A DNA stretch of 64,000 nt from Ecdyonurus torrentis (GCA_949318235.1 CASGGR010000026.1:169001-233000), one strand, 5' to 3'. Shown: positions 36,434 through 48,390, counted from the stretch's first letter. The notes: generated by a model not told the origin, from the sequence alone. Numbers and translations are program-made.

Positions 36434-37054
36434 CCATTCTGAAGAAAAGAAAACTACTATTGAACTTAATATTAGGCCTTATATAATAATGTGTTTAAAA
36501 TTTCCAAACATCATACAAATTTAATTAGCACGGTTAACATCACCCAAAATTTTTATATATTTGAAATTGTCTCATGCTAAAGTATCATTGTGCAAAATTT
36601 GTGATTTTTTTGACGGTAAAAGTTTTAGTCGAATGGCTGACGCTGTTACCTTACTCCATTAACTCTCTATTGTAAAAATATGTGTATGTGTGTGTGTGTA
36701 TTCTTGTCTTACATATATTTATAGACAGAAGGTGTTGCAAATAGTTGCAAGACAATAAATCTCTGTTACGAGGCTATTATTGTGGAAGGTCAGAAATTAT
36801 TTTTGGTGCAACTGTATATTATACGACTATTATATTATATTATGTACTACTATATTATTATGCTATCTTTCAATAGACTATTTGACAAGTTTGTTATGAT
36901 GTTTGTTGCGAACAATTAGTGTATCTCGTTTTTTGTCACATTTTAACAAAATGTCAATTACTCGTTATTTCACACACTAGAAGCAAAATCTATGTAAGTA
37001 TTTTTACAAACGTAATGTAGATTGCGCTCGACTTACATGTACGCATGTCCAAAA

Positions 37055-37079
<25 letters not shown>

Positions 37080-37093
<14 letters not shown>

Positions 37094-37340
37094 TACACAT
37101 TTGGCAATGCGTAACAAATAACGAGATTATCACATTGTTTTCAACAACATTTGTAAGTCAGGCTCACAGGAGACATAATATTTTACACCAAGATGGCACA
37201 ATTCTATGTTTGATGGTGTTTGTATTGTGTGTCCGTTCCATAAGTAATTGGCTCCTCCCCAAGCCTACTATATGCCTGTTTTATTGCAGTTCTACACTTA
37301 GAATAGGGAGTTTCAGTGTGTGGGTTATGTCTCCGCTGCA
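37080..37340. other. Unclassified sequence upstream of SINE tail
   Basis: Moderately GC-richer, no ORF with support. It may be the degenerate head of the SINE copy that follows, but I could not identify A or B boxes. Confidence 0.3.
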
Positions 37341-37384
37341 ATATGTAGGTTGGTCAAGCAGTTTGGTCACCAGTCGCGAGTGCT

Positions 37385-37565
37385 GCCTTCATAAGATTTG
37401 GTGGTCCTTGCTGCATATGTCTGCATGGTATTAGGAGCTCGGAGGAATATATGTGGTATAAGGGCTATAGACTGTGGTTTCTTAATAAGCCACAGATCAT
37501 TGTAGACTACCATCCTAGCCTCTACCCCAAAAGAGATTACTAAAGCGTGATATGCATGTATGTGT
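37385..37565 (+). mobile_element. Diverged SINE body and tail, copy 2
   Basis: Shares CATAAGATTTGGTGGTCC, GCCACAGATCATTGTA, CTAGCCTCTACCC and a GATATGCATGTATGT tail with the minus-strand SINE at 16891-17157, with an extra block in between. The (TG)n array begins about 20 bp after the tail. Confidence 0.6.
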
Positions 37566-37580
37566 AATTAATACGTTTAA

Positions 37581-37583
<3 letters not shown>

Positions 37584-37639
<56 letters not shown>

Positions 37640-37653
37640 ACAACACACACACA
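37584..37653. repeat. (TG)n microsatellite with inverted (CA) end
   Basis: A TG run of about 54 bases followed by TACACAACACACACACA, which can fold back on it. Confidence 0.95.
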
Positions 37654-37659
37654 GTTTTT

Positions 37660-38080
37660 TATTATTTATAGAAAGAATTGTAATCAATCATAATAAGTTC
37701 ATGAATAACTTATTTCATGTTTTTGATCCACACACTCTATTTGTTTTAACAATTTTAATTGATTACTTTTAGATTACTTTTAAATTTTAATGGTATTTTT
37801 GTCGTACTATTTTTAGGTTAAATTATATCATATAATCATATATATTTATATTTCAAGCATAATAGGATTTCTGCGTAAATTATATATTTTTTGGTTTTTT
37901 CCCTCAATAAAAAATTATGTATATGCGTGTTCTAAAATTTTCGTCTTTCATTATTTATTAGAAAATAACATACCTATTTAATAATATATGTGTTTAAAAT
38001 AAATATATGAAATATATATATTTGGGGGGGGGGCAAAATGAAATTTATAATTATATACATATTATTTAATTATAAAATTT
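37660..38080. other. AT-rich intergenic DNA
   Basis: Nothing recognisable apart from a poly-G tract at 38023-38033. Confidence 0.4.
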
Positions 38081-38312
38081 AGGAAAAACATTCAGCGCTA
38101 GGAAAATAAATAATATTTTATTTTTGCAAGTATTTTGCCAGCATATGATTGCCTGCAACATGTATGTAAAATTTTGCCTGCAAGTTGTCTTAATTTTGAT
38201 ACATTTTCGGGCAGTTTGCATGCAAAAAAATTGTATGTAACGTGATTGCATATTTGACTGCTTTTTTCCCTGTTTTTAGCAGGTAATTTACATGGAAACT
38301 TTTTTGTAGGGG
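38081..38312. mobile_element. Short inserted element (same family as 16203), opposite orientation
   Basis: Ends CTTTTTTGTAGGGG at 38298-38312, the reverse complement of the start at 16203. Internally it has many TGCATG and CCTGC motifs. It adjoins repeat R copy 3 at the same internal point as in copy 1. Confidence 0.5.
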
Positions 38313-38720
38313 AAGTCACAAATTATATATCGATGCTTCCGCGTCATAAAAGATTATTTGCTTTTTCCACCAATACGGCAAGTAAAGGATCTGCACTTTC
38401 CACCATGGAGTATCTTTAATGTTAAGTAATGCTAGACCACGCACAGTGCTGCGTTGAAAATGCAGATCCTCCACTCGCTGCTCTGGTGGAAAAAGCAAAT
38501 AATCGTTTTTGAAGCGGAAGCATCGATATAAAAGTATTTATGAAAATGAACATTTTTCATATAATTCAAAAAAAAATAATAATAATAATAAATTAAAAAT
38601 ATAGGCCTTTCTATATAATATAGATTTTTTACCACGATTGATATTATATTATAATAAAAACCTTGCATTTTAACATAAAAACAAGAGACAGAACATTTTA
38701 CTATAGGCCTATTATTACTA
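38313..38720. repeat. Dispersed repeat R, copy 3, interrupted
   Basis: The block gtcacaaattatatat at 38315 matches 30494 in copy 2, and the later blocks ataggcctttctatataat and aacaagagacagaacatttta match 30600-30715. A 195-bp palindromic MITE interrupts it right after aattatatat. Confidence 0.6.
38331..38525. mobile_element. 195-bp palindromic MITE inserted in repeat R
   Basis: CGATGCTTCCGC at the left is mirrored by GCGGAAGCATCG at the right. Pairing continues through GATTATTTGCTTTTTCCACCA and GGATCTGCA. The flanks carry ATAT on both sides, a possible target duplication, and the R copy at 30494 preserves the empty site aaattatatatgaaag. Confidence 0.75.
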
Positions 38721-39050
38721 GAAAGTTGTATAAAAATTTAAATTTTGTTTATAAGTATTACTTTGCAGCTCGAGAATAAGTTCTGTGTTAAAAAAACAGC
38801 AGCAAGTATTAATGATATATGTTTTATATGAAATGATTTATTACTAATGTTAGTGGTTCTTAATATATCTGTTTCTATTACGTTAAAATAATTTAAGATT
38901 TAAGATCCATTATATTAATACTAATATATTATATTATGAGTTAAAGTGATGGGTATATCAGAAGTCACCATTCAAACTAAGAAAAAAGTTTCCACTATAG
39001 TGACGGCCACATCAAAACTGCAAGACGTTAGGTGATATTCATGGTTAAGA
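38721..39050. other. AT-rich intergenic DNA
   Basis: No gene, repeat or terminal structure seen. Confidence 0.4.
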
Positions 39051-39059
39051 AGCATGACC

Positions 39060-39765
39060 CTAAAGTGACTATAGAACACCTAATTACGACTGCGGCCTGT
39101 TACTGGACAACTTCCTTACAATATCATCATATGTATTTAAGGTGATATTGGTGCTAACGAGGGCCAATGAATTGGTGGTACGGCAGCACTAATGACTGCT
39201 GCCTGTGACTTTAGGACCACATTGAAATATCATCCTTTGTATTTCAGTTGATATTGTTGCTATCAAGAGCCAACGTAATGATGGTACGGCACCACTACTA
39301 ACTGCTGCCTATGACTAGACCACTACATTACAATAACTTCATATGTATTACAAAGGATATTGGTGCTATCAAGGGTATTGATGGTATGGCACCACTAATG
39401 ACTGCTGTTTGTTACTTGTGGACCATATTAAAATATCATAATATGTATTTCAGGTGAAATAATTGCTATCAAGGGCCAACATAATGATGGTACGGCACCA
39501 CTAATGACTGCTGCTTATGACTGAACCACTACATTACAATGTCAATATATTTATTTCAAGTGATTTTGGTGCTATAGAGGGCCAAAGTAATGATGGTACG
39601 GCACCACTATTTACTGCTGCCTGTGATTTGTAGACCACATTGAAATATCATCATATGTAATTCAGGTAATATTGGTGCTATCGATAACCAACATAGTTAT
39701 CGAACGACACCACTAATGACTGCTGCCTATGACTGGACCACTACATAACAATATCATCAGAAAAA
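39060..39765. repeat. 106-bp satellite in alternating (dimeric) units
   Basis: The anchor GGTACGGCACCACTA occurs at 39177, 39283, 39383, 39489, 39595 and (as a variant) 39701, a spacing of 106 with one of 100. Two unit types alternate: one continues ...GACCACATTGAAATATCATC, the other ...ACCACTACATTACAATATC, so the higher-order period is about 212 bp. A degenerate unit precedes at 39060-39130. Confidence 0.9.
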
Positions 39766-39769
39766 GGGA

Positions 39770-40490
39770 GTATGACTATTTTAATAATTTATGTATTTAT
39801 GTTGCAAATATGAAGTAGCCTGCAAAGTAACCAGAATTACCCATATTATTCTTTTCCTGCGATCTCAATTTTTATTTTTTCCTTATTTTGTAATCTTTGT
39901 CTTTTTTTCTAACATTTTAAGTTTTGCGCATTTCATTCAATCGTTCTTCACGCACGTACACCTTAACTAAGCCAGTTAAATTCGTAAAAAATATTGTAAT
40001 AAAATTATTTGTAATATGTTAAAAAAAACTTAAAGTTACCCGCGAGGAATTATATTAATGAATTAAAAAAAAAAAGGTAAATGTTAAATTTCGCTTAATA
40101 ATAATTGATATTTAAATTGGATATGAAATCAATATTACAAATTTAACTAAAAAATAATATTATTTAATAATTAAATAAATTAGATATTCAAATCAATTTA
40201 ATGAAGTCATGTTTTATTTTTTGCGGGTAAATAAAGACTTTTTCTCTTACTTTTAAAAGATTATACAAACTTTTTTTTTACAATATTTTTTAGGAATTTA
40301 ACCAGAGAAGATCGATTGCACGAAATGCGTAAAACTAAAATGTGAGTTAAAGAGAAAAAAATCTTAAAAAAAAATAAAGAAAAGAGAAACAATAAAAAAG
40401 ACAACTCACAATTAAATATAAAAAAATTAAATTATTAAATTAAAAAAACTGTTAAAAAAATTATTAATTGATTTAACACTCATACAAAGC
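39770..40490. other. AT-rich intergenic DNA
   Basis: Poly-A and poly-T tracts only; no supported gene. Confidence 0.4.
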
Positions 40491-40495
40491 ATTTT

Positions 40496-40553
40496 AGGGC
40501 GTATCTCCAGTGACCAGCAAAATGTTAGGACGTATCTCTAGTCCAGTTATACG
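40496..40553. repeat. Two isolated units of the foldback repeat
   Basis: GGGCGTATCTCCAGTGACCAGC and then GGACGTATCTCTAGTCCAG match the tandem unit that makes up the ends of the foldback element at 60191-62819. Confidence 0.6.
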
Positions 40554-40664
40554 AATGAATAAATATTTTTTAATATAAATTACATATCAAATACTTGTTT
40601 TGTAAATACTAAGAATATGATAATGAAATGAATATACTGGGTGCGATTCATAAAGGCTCTTAAA

Positions 40665-40805
40665 CTGGTTTAGCAACAAAACTGTTTTATTATTCCTTAA
40701 ACTGGTTTAGGGACCTCACTAAACTAGTTTAGAACTAAACTGGTTTAAGTTGTTTACTTTCCTAAACTAGTTTAGCAAAACCGTTTTAAGCCTAAACTGG
40801 TTTAA
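40665..40805. repeat. Subterminal palindromic repeats of the large element
   Basis: TTAAACTGGTTTAG, CTAAACTAGTTTAG and CCTAAACTGGTTTAAG recur every 20-40 bases. The mirror set lies at 45700-45845. Their regular spacing near both termini suggests protein binding sites; that role is inferred. Confidence 0.7.
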
Positions 40806-42083
40806 GAATGAGAATTGATTCTTAAATATGGGGAAATTGCACTTTTTAATCGTAAGTTTTTCTAATGAAAAAATGCCGTAAAAATTAATTTTAGGGTTGA
40901 AAATATAGTAAATTTAATGAGGAACTCGAATTCATACATATTGTGAGGAAAAAATAATTTTTTGGTGGAGAAAAATGTAAAAAATCAAACACATCTCTTG
41001 AAATTTTGGTCACTATATTTTTTGGAAAAATTAACATGTATTTGGGCAAATTTGGTAGTTTTTGAGCTACATACGCAAATCAAAATCGAGCCTTAATTTT
41101 TTTCAGAAAAAATATGAATCGCGTTGGTTTTATCTCTCTAGCTCAATTAGGAAAAAAGCTGAAAAAACTGCTTGAAGTCACGTGACCACGGGTTTCACAC
41201 CTGTACGTACCGCCATACTTACGTAATAAATCGGGATATACTTAATCGATTATTTATTTTTTTTCACTTATTAAGTTGTATGGAAACATAATCCTCTCTG
41301 AAGTAGGTAAAACGTAATAATAAAATAGTATCGGCAGTCTAGTGACTGGTTTTACGCGTGTTATCTTGGGACCCCTATACTAGACCGATTCAGAGTGAAC
41401 GTGAGCGGTGAAAAAAAGGAAAAAGAAAGAAGGTAAGAAAAAAAGAAAAAAAGAGAATAAAGGGGTTGCAACATGGCTTCTTCAATCTTAGATAACGAGC
41501 AGAAGTGTTCATTAACTCACATAATATGCCCCAAAGCCCCATAGTAGCCCCATGCAAAAACTTGCTTTCATCCTGCGAGATATGCAACCTACTAGAACTT
41601 TTCTATAGTAAGCCGTAGATACGGAAAAAGTTGCATAACTCGTAGGATGATTGCCAGTTTGCGGGGCTACGGAAGGGCTTTGGGTCTAATCACATGTGAG
41701 TTTACGAGAACTTCTTCTCATGGGCATTTTTCACTACGACACTACCGCGCTCCCTCTTCAGCTAAAATCTCAAATAGTGGCAAGAAGTCTGAACAGCAAA
41801 TTAGCAATGCAACGCATATGAAGGATGACCCGAAGGACCATTTCATTTGACCTAATTAAAATTAGGCCAGGGTAATGGAACTTGCAGTGTCTAGAGTAAG
41901 AACTTTGCATTGTTAATTTCTGACGTAAATTACCCCTGAATTGGCCCACTTTGATCCTATTTAAGGGGTTGAACAGGGTCGCATTTGCCACTGATGTTTG
42001 AGTTTTGAAGGTGCAATTGGGAGAACTTTAAATAAAAATCTAACCCTGGGCAGGATATATGCACATCAAATCAGCACATGCTA

Positions 42084-42283
42084 NNNNNNNNNNNNNNNNN
42101 NNNNNNNNNNNNNNNNNNNNNNNNNNNNNNNNNNNNNNNNNNNNNNNNNNNNNNNNNNNNNNNNNNNNNNNNNNNNNNNNNNNNNNNNNNNNNNNNNNNN
42201 NNNNNNNNNNNNNNNNNNNNNNNNNNNNNNNNNNNNNNNNNNNNNNNNNNNNNNNNNNNNNNNNNNNNNNNNNNNNNNNNNNN
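42084..42283. other. Assembly gap of 200 N
   Basis: Exactly 200 undetermined bases at the inner end of the left arm. The round length suggests a placeholder of unknown true size. Open frames running through it are not real. Confidence 1.
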
Positions 42284-42464
42284 ACCCTTAAATCCTCCTG
42301 GAGTCATTTTCATCATTTTTGATGGTCTTTTTTGGTCTTTTTTGGTTCTTGTTGGGTCAAGTTAACTTAATACTGACAATTTATTGCATTGAAATCGAAG
42401 AATATTTTTTCGCAGGGGTGGCACCCTTAAATCCTTTTGGGGGTCATTTTGATTATTTTCAATA
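42284..42464. repeat. Loop sequence with a ~130-bp tandem repeat
   Basis: ACCCTTAAATCCTCCTGGAGTC at 42284 recurs as ACCCTTAAATCCTTTTGGGGGTC at 42423. Related ACCCTTAAACACCCCTTAAG appears at 44345 on the other side of the nested element. Confidence 0.5.
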
Positions 42465-42473
42465 GTTATTCAT

Positions 42474-44256
42474 TAGAGACCGGATTAATTGGTACTTTTT
42501 TTTGAAAAAATGGTAACAAAAATGGTAACATTTTTTGCCTAAAAATTGGTACTAAAATGGTAAAAAATGGTAAAAAAATCGAAAAAATGGTGAAAATGGT
42601 AAAACGTTTAAAATAGCGTAAAAAACTGTTAATTAGCAGTTTCTGTCGTTGTTGTTTTTTTTTTTTTTTTTGGTAGCAAGATTTTATCATATATTGAACA
42701 AGTAAAAAAATAAAAAATTAAGTTTGATATTTTGAAACTTATTATTTCATTACTTTTGCTTCTATATTTTTAAGATCATTTTTGTTTTGAGCTAAAACAA
42801 TTAAACCGATCACTTTAGCCAAAGTAAAAACCATAGAACAATTTTTATAACTTACAATTTGCACCACTAAAGCATATTAAAATAAGTGTTTTTATAAGCT
42901 GTTTGAAAGAAAGACGCGCTACAATAATAATAAACCTTTACATAGATAACTACAATCCTAGAAAAATATCTCACAGTTGGGAAAAAAACAATAAAAAAAA
43001 ATACTACGCGCCTGTAAAGTATGCAACTTTATGGAATAAAAAACAATAATTAAAAGAAATAATTGTGGATCTTTCATATTTGATAAATTTTGTAAATTTT
43101 GCGCAAAATGAAAGAAAAAGAAATCAAAATACTATATAAAATATGAGGAGTTAAACACGTTTTTTTTTTTTTTTTTTTTTTTTAATTGAATTGACTTTGC
43201 TAAATTTATTTGTTTACGTATAGACAGCAATCTAGTATTCATAAACAAATGAGAACAAAAATAGTTAAAAAATACTTTTCAATTTGCACAGTGATAGAAA
43301 CTTAAATTTTTGGCATTATTGAAACTTGCTATTACAACAAAACTTCACGTATAATTTTATATATTCAATCGAAATAGCATTTATTTATTCAAAGTTATTT
43401 TTTTTATTTTATCGCATGCGTTTCTAGAAGAATTGTCGTAAGAGAGAACGCAATGAATCGACGAAAATTTGGATTCATTGCCTATTTTTTGATGAAAATG
43501 TATTATTTTTTAACTTCGCTTTAACGAAAGTTCGTTATAACGGGTTTTATTTATGCTTTTATACTTGTAAATTTCAGCGGAACTTGTGAAAAAACTTCGC
43601 TATAATGAAATTTCGCTTTATCGAGGTTTTACTGTTGTAACTTTTTTTTCCTAAAAAATCAATAAGAAAATTAAACCCGAAATATTAAAAACTATAGGCG
43701 GATTGTTTTTTTTAATATTTTTTTTTCACTTATATATTTTTTTTATTTATTGTAAAACCTTAATTGCTTACCCTTAATATGTATGTATAATGAAATATGT
43801 AGGAGATATACTACAATAGAAGATATTAATAGTGAATTATAGATTTTTTTTTCAACTCATGCTAAGATTATTCAGTACTATATCTTTACCAATTTATTAT
43901 TTATAAATTAAAAAAAAATTATAAAGTGTAAACGAAATAAAAATCAAAGCAATTACGTCTTCTAATACTTTTCCGTTTCGTTTTTTTCATTGTTTTTTTT
44001 TTTTTTTTTTTTTTTTTTTAGCTTTTTGATGTCTTTTGAAAAAAATGGTATAAAAATGTTGATTTTTTCCCGAAAAAATGGTAAAAAATTGGTAAAAAAT
44101 GGTACATTTTTTGAAAAAATGGTAAAAATGGTAAAAATGTTGAAAATTGGTAACGCTTAAACGGCTTTAAATTGTCCAATTCGTACTCATTTTTGGTTAA
44201 AAGTTACCTAAAATTAACAGAAAAAAAGTCGAGAGTACCAGCAAATCCGGTCTCTA
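42474..44256. mobile_element. hAT-like non-autonomous element nested in the loop
   Basis: TAGAGACCGGATT at 42474 is perfectly mirrored by AATCCGGTCTCTA ending at 44256. TAGAG fits the hAT end consensus YARNG. The flanks are GTTATTCAT and GTTATCAT, an 8-bp duplication with one extra base. Both subterminal regions (42492-42605, 44040-44160) are packed with AAAATGGTAAAA units, plausible binding sites. A second internal inverted pair, AACTTCGCTTTAACGAAAG and CTTCGCTATAATGAAATTTCG, lies at 43510-43610. No transposase frame in 1,783 bp. Confidence 0.8.
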
Positions 44257-45866
44257 GTTATCATTGTCTTTGTCAAGGCAAGTTACCCCGGTAACGTCGT
44301 TGGTTTCGTCAAAATCGGAGTACCTCTATACCTTTGGTTGAACAACCCTTAAACACCCCTTAAGGGTTGAAAAGTAAATATTAAAATCCTTTTTCAGTTT
44401 CCTTATTTTGTGCACCACCATAGCATGTGCTGGTTTAATGTGCATATATCCTGCCCAGGGTTAGTTTTTTATTTAAAGTTCTCCCAATTGCACCTTCAAA
44501 ACTCAAATATCAGTGGCAAATGCAACCCTGTTCAACCTTTTAACTAGGATCAAAGTGGGCCAATTCAGGGGTAATTTACGTCAGAAATTACCAATGCAAG
44601 GTTTTTACTCTAGACACTGCAAGTTCCATTACCCTGGCCTAATTTTAATTAGGTCAAATGAAATGGTCCTTCGGGTCATCCTTCATATGCGTTGCATTGC
44701 TAATTTGCTGTTCAGACTTCTTGCCACTATTTGAGATTTTAGCTGAAGAGGGAGCGCGGTAGTGTCGTAGTGAAAAATGCCCATGAGAAGAAGTTCTCGT
44801 AAACTCACATGTGATTAGACCCAAAGCCCTTCCGTAGCCCCGCAAACTGGCAATCATTCTACGAGATATGCAACTTTTTCCGTATCTACGGCTTACTATA
44901 GAAAAGTTCTAGTAGGTTGCATATCTCGCAGGATGAAAGCAAGTTTTTGCATGGGGCTACTATGGGGCTTTGGGGCATATTATGTGAGTTATTGAACACT
45001 TCTTCTCGTTATCTAAGATTGAAGAAGCCATGTTGCAACCCCTTTATTCTCTTTTTTTCTTTTTTTTTTACCTTCTTTCTTTTTTCTTTTTTTCACCGCT
45101 CACGTTCACTCTGAATCGGTCTAGTATAGGGGTCCCAAGATAACACGCGTAAAACCAGTCACTAGACTGCCGATACTATTTTATTATTACGTTTTACCTA
45201 TTTCAGAGAGGATTATGTTTCCATACAACTAAATAAGTGAAAAAAAATAAATAATCGATTAAGTATATCCCGATTTATTACGTAAGTATGGCGGTACGTA
45301 CAGGTGTGAAACCCGTGGTCAAGTGACTTCAAGCAGTTTTTTTAGCTTTTTTCCTAATTCAGCTAGAGAGATAAAACCAACGCGATTCATATTTTTTCTG
45401 TAAAAAATTAAGGCTCGATTTTGATTTGCATATCTAGCTCAAAAACTATTAAATTTGCCCAAATACATGTTAATTTTTCAAAAAAATATAGTGACCGAAA
45501 TTTCAAGAGATGTGTTTGATTTTTTACATTTTTCTCCACCAAAAAATTATTTTTTCCTCACAATATGTATGAATTCGAGTTCCTCATTAAATTTACTATA
45601 TTTTGAACACTAAAATTAATTTTTACGGCAGATTTTCATTAGAAAAACTTACGATTAAAAAGTGCAATTTCCCCATATTTAAGAATCAATTCTCATTCTA
45701 AAACCAGTTTAGGCTTAAAACGGTTTTGCTAAACTAGTTTAAGAAAAGTAAACAACTTAAACCAGTTTAGTTCTAAACTAGTTTAGTGAGGTCCCTAAAC
45801 CAGTTTAAGGAATAATAAAACAGTTTTGTTGCTAAACCAGTTTCAGAGCCTTTATGAATCGCACCC

Positions 45867-46185
45867 ACTGTAAATTTATGATAACAAGTCACATAACAAG
45901 TCGCAAATATATTAATAAAAGTAAAATAAATTTTAAGTTATAAATATTTTTACTATTTTAATCTTATGATCTCTGTCATGCTAGAAGTCGCGTGCTAAGT
46001 GTGCTCCAAATTATTCTATGTTTTGTGATGTACATACAATAACTAATTACATTTACTATGGTGAATATTAACTATAAATATACAGTGACTTTTTTTTTAT
46101 AACTTTCTGTTAGTTTTCAACGCGCAAGATACAATAATTTACTTTTTTGTGTTTTTACTTTGTGTTGCTATTTCTCTCGTTTATC
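45867..46185. other. Leader of the LINE or intergenic sequence
   Basis: No ORF. It may hold the 5' untranslated region of the LINE whose ORF1 begins at 46190. Confidence 0.4.
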
Positions 46186-46189
46186 AGCC

Positions 46190-47004
46190 ATGGCAGGAAA
46201 AAAAACAAGCAAAAGTCAAGTACCGCTTCCACCCCCGCATCCTCCCCTAGCAAGCCAGTGAAGGCGGAGGAGGAGCGGAAAGCACTTTCTCTCAGTAAGC
46301 TCAACGCTCGAGTGTCAGATTATGAAGAAGTCCAACTCAAACTAGACACTTTATTTAAAAACTACACTAAATGTAAGGAGTTTGTGGAGAAGTTTAACAT
46401 CACGGAGGAAAGTGGAGTGGACATTGAAGAAAACATCAAATCTGCTGTCAGCTTGCAAAATAAACTTTCATCTGACATTGAAGAGATCAATAAGACCATA
46501 TGCAAGCTGCAAGATGAGGCGGAAAAGCAGACGGAATTAATAGATGAAATTAAACAAGACCGTCGCTTCTCATTCCTTCTGTTACACGGCCTGCCAGAGT
46601 GTTTAGTAACAAAAGTTGTCAACACAATGAATGAAAATCTGAATCTTGCTTTTAAACTGACGGAATTTGAAATATCTGATTGTTACCGACTTGGAAAATA
46701 CGACAAAGAGGCTCAAACGAGTGATGGCAGGGCAAAGTGCCGACCGGTGCTGGTGCGCTTCACTCGTATTGTAGTGAAGAGAAGAGTGTGGCTGCATAAA
46801 AAACAACTCAAAGGCACGGGAATTCTCCTCACAGAGTTCCTCACACCTCGGCGCCAAGATCTGCTGCGTGCGGCCCGCACTGCTGCAGGTGACCGAAAGG
46901 CATGGAGCTACAGCTGTGCCATCTACGCCCTCCATCAAGCCGGCAAGAAGGTAAAAATAAATAAAAAGGAATATTTGAAAGACTTTAAAACAACGACTCA
47001 ATAA
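46190..47004 (+). pseudogene. Jockey-like LINE ORF1
   Basis: ATG 46190 opens MAGKK, and after a run of eight A the frame shifts to HGRKKNKQKSSTASTPASS. A predicted coiled coil follows (ISLQNKLSSDIEEINKTI-like heptads, about residues 85-130). Then comes the RRM/Transposase_22-like domain: RRFSFLLLHGLPE, ISDCYRLGKYDKEA, CRPVLVRFTRIVVKRRVW, LKGTGILLTEFLTPRRQDLL and AGKKVKINKKEYLKDF. About 270 residues, normal for this ORF1 type. GC content is clearly higher than in the surroundings. ORF1 binds the element RNA. Only the A-run break separates it from an intact frame. Confidence 0.8.
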
Positions 47005-47299
47005 AAAAATGTTTTATTTATTTAGATAACTGAAGTTATAAGCAACATTATAAATAATTGAGTACCTAATTTTACTACTTAATCAGTTCTTAGATTATTC
47101 TATTAAAGCTATTGCTCATATTAACCTTGCTTTAGATTTAGTACTAGTAATTATACATGCGTATATTTGAGGTTATATATAATATATATTATGCACTTGT
47201 ATATATGTTTATATGTATGTACATGTATGTATATATATGCATGTGCTTATGTGTATATGTATATGTATGTATGTATACATATGGATGTATATATATATA

Positions 47300-47344
<45 letters not shown>

Positions 47345-47580
47345 TATATAATTAACTAGTTCTCCTTACTCAATATAAATATTATCAATAATAAAATTGT
47401 TGCGTAAAAAAAAATCTTTTGCTTTTAAATTTTTAACACGGAAAAAAATAAACAGCGTAATCTATGCTACATTTCATTTATGATATTTAAACACAATCTC
47501 TGCTTTAAAATATATATATATATGTATGTGTGTATCTATGTGTATAGATGTATTGTGTATGTGTATGTATATATGTATGT
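47005..47580. other. Inter-ORF sequence of the LINE with simple repeats
   Basis: AT-rich, with a TATG/TATA-rich block from 47165 to 47352. Nothing coding. Confidence 0.5.
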
Positions 47581-47583
47581 ATA

Positions 47584-47589
47584 TATATA

Positions 47590-47641
<52 letters not shown>
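47584..47641. repeat. (TA)n array at the left border of the PLE pair
   Basis: Pure TA run that abuts the end of the minus-strand Penelope-like copy at about 47642. A matching array abuts the other end at 50873. Confidence 0.95.
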
Positions 47642-47644
<3 letters not shown>

Positions 47645-47865
47645 TCGAATGATGAATTTCGAGCGAGGTTGCATGATGATAAGAAATTTTCTCGGTGAAA
47701 TAGAATTATTGTCTTACCTTCTGTAAAGAAACTGGGCTTTAGACTCGCTGCTATCACTATTTTAAATAACAATGAAAAAATAATAGTCACTTTGTACATA
47801 ATTATAAAAACACTCAATTCACAGTCTTTTTAAAAATTACATAGCTATGTTATTTACACACAATG

Positions 47866-47926
47866 TTTAACGTTTTCGGAGACTATATATCACAAATGAT
47901 ACATACTGTCTGTCTCCAGCCTTAGA
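47866..47926 (-). ncRNA. Degraded hammerhead-like ribozyme of the minus PLE copy
   Basis: The minus strand reads CTAAGGC, then GGAGAC ... GTCTCC (stem II), then GAAAACGTT. Compared with the plus copy, the CTGA core has become CTAA, which should destroy catalysis. PLEs are known to carry hammerhead motifs in their terminal regions. Confidence 0.4.
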
Positions 47927-47934
47927 ACTGAAAA

Positions 47935-48390
47935 CTAAACTCTCACTCTCTGTTGTGCTGACCTCCTGAGGGGAGGAGAGGGCGTACGCGCCTCGTCAGG
48001 TGCAAGCGAAACGTTGACTTTATTTTTAGTACGATTACATGGTACTTTCTTATCAAATAGTTTCAAAAGGGGAATCCAAATGCGTTGCAATTCAAAACTT
48101 GGTTGACTGATAATTGTTTCATTTTTCCTTCTTGCCATTTCTATTGCTTCTAAAATTTTTCTATTTTTATAATGACTTTCTCTACCTATAATTTTAGCTT
48201 CTTCCCATTGAATTTTGTGATTATTATCCAGAGCATGGTCCACAAGTTTTGAATATCCTGTATCTCTTTTTTCTGTTTTTTGCTTGTGCTCTTTTACCCT
48301 AATATCTAAAGGGCGACCAGTTTCACCGATGTATTCCATTTCACAATCACAGGGTATTGAGTATACAACATTTTATTCATACTTTTTTTC
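47935..48390 (-). pseudogene. GIY-YIG endonuclease domain of the minus PLE copy
   Basis: The frame begins near 48385 with a YTQYPV segment, which is frame-shifted relative to the plus copy (YSIPCDCEMEYI). From 48339 it reads MEYIGETGRPLDIRVKEHK, GYSKLVDHALDNNHKIQW and KIIGRESHYKNRKILEAIEM. The GIY half is lost to the shift, while the YIG half and the downstream Arg and Glu positions are kept. These nucleases nick the target during PLE integration. Confidence 0.75.

Larger units (their letters stand above)
40639..45866. mobile_element. 5.2-kb element with 1.45-kb terminal inverted repeats
   Basis: GGGTGCGATTCATAAAGGC at 40639 is mirrored by GCCTTTATGAATCGCACCC ending at 45866, and ACT flanks both ends (40636-40638, 45867-45869), a 3-bp target duplication. 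The arms 40639-42083 and 44421-45866 are closely similar throughout. Near the ends, palindromic units close to CTAAACTGGTTTAG repeat at least seven times per arm, probable transposase-binding sites. No transposase was found; short open frames in the arms mirror each other. A 3-bp duplication fits Harbinger- or CACTA-like enzymes, but no assignment is made. Confidence 0.85.

Noticed and set aside
41998..42365. Open frames crossing the N gap
   Set aside because: They consist almost wholly of undetermined bases.
46362..47001. Minus-strand open frames across the LINE ORF1
   Set aside because: They are antisense shadows of the plus-strand ORF1, which has clear family motifs.
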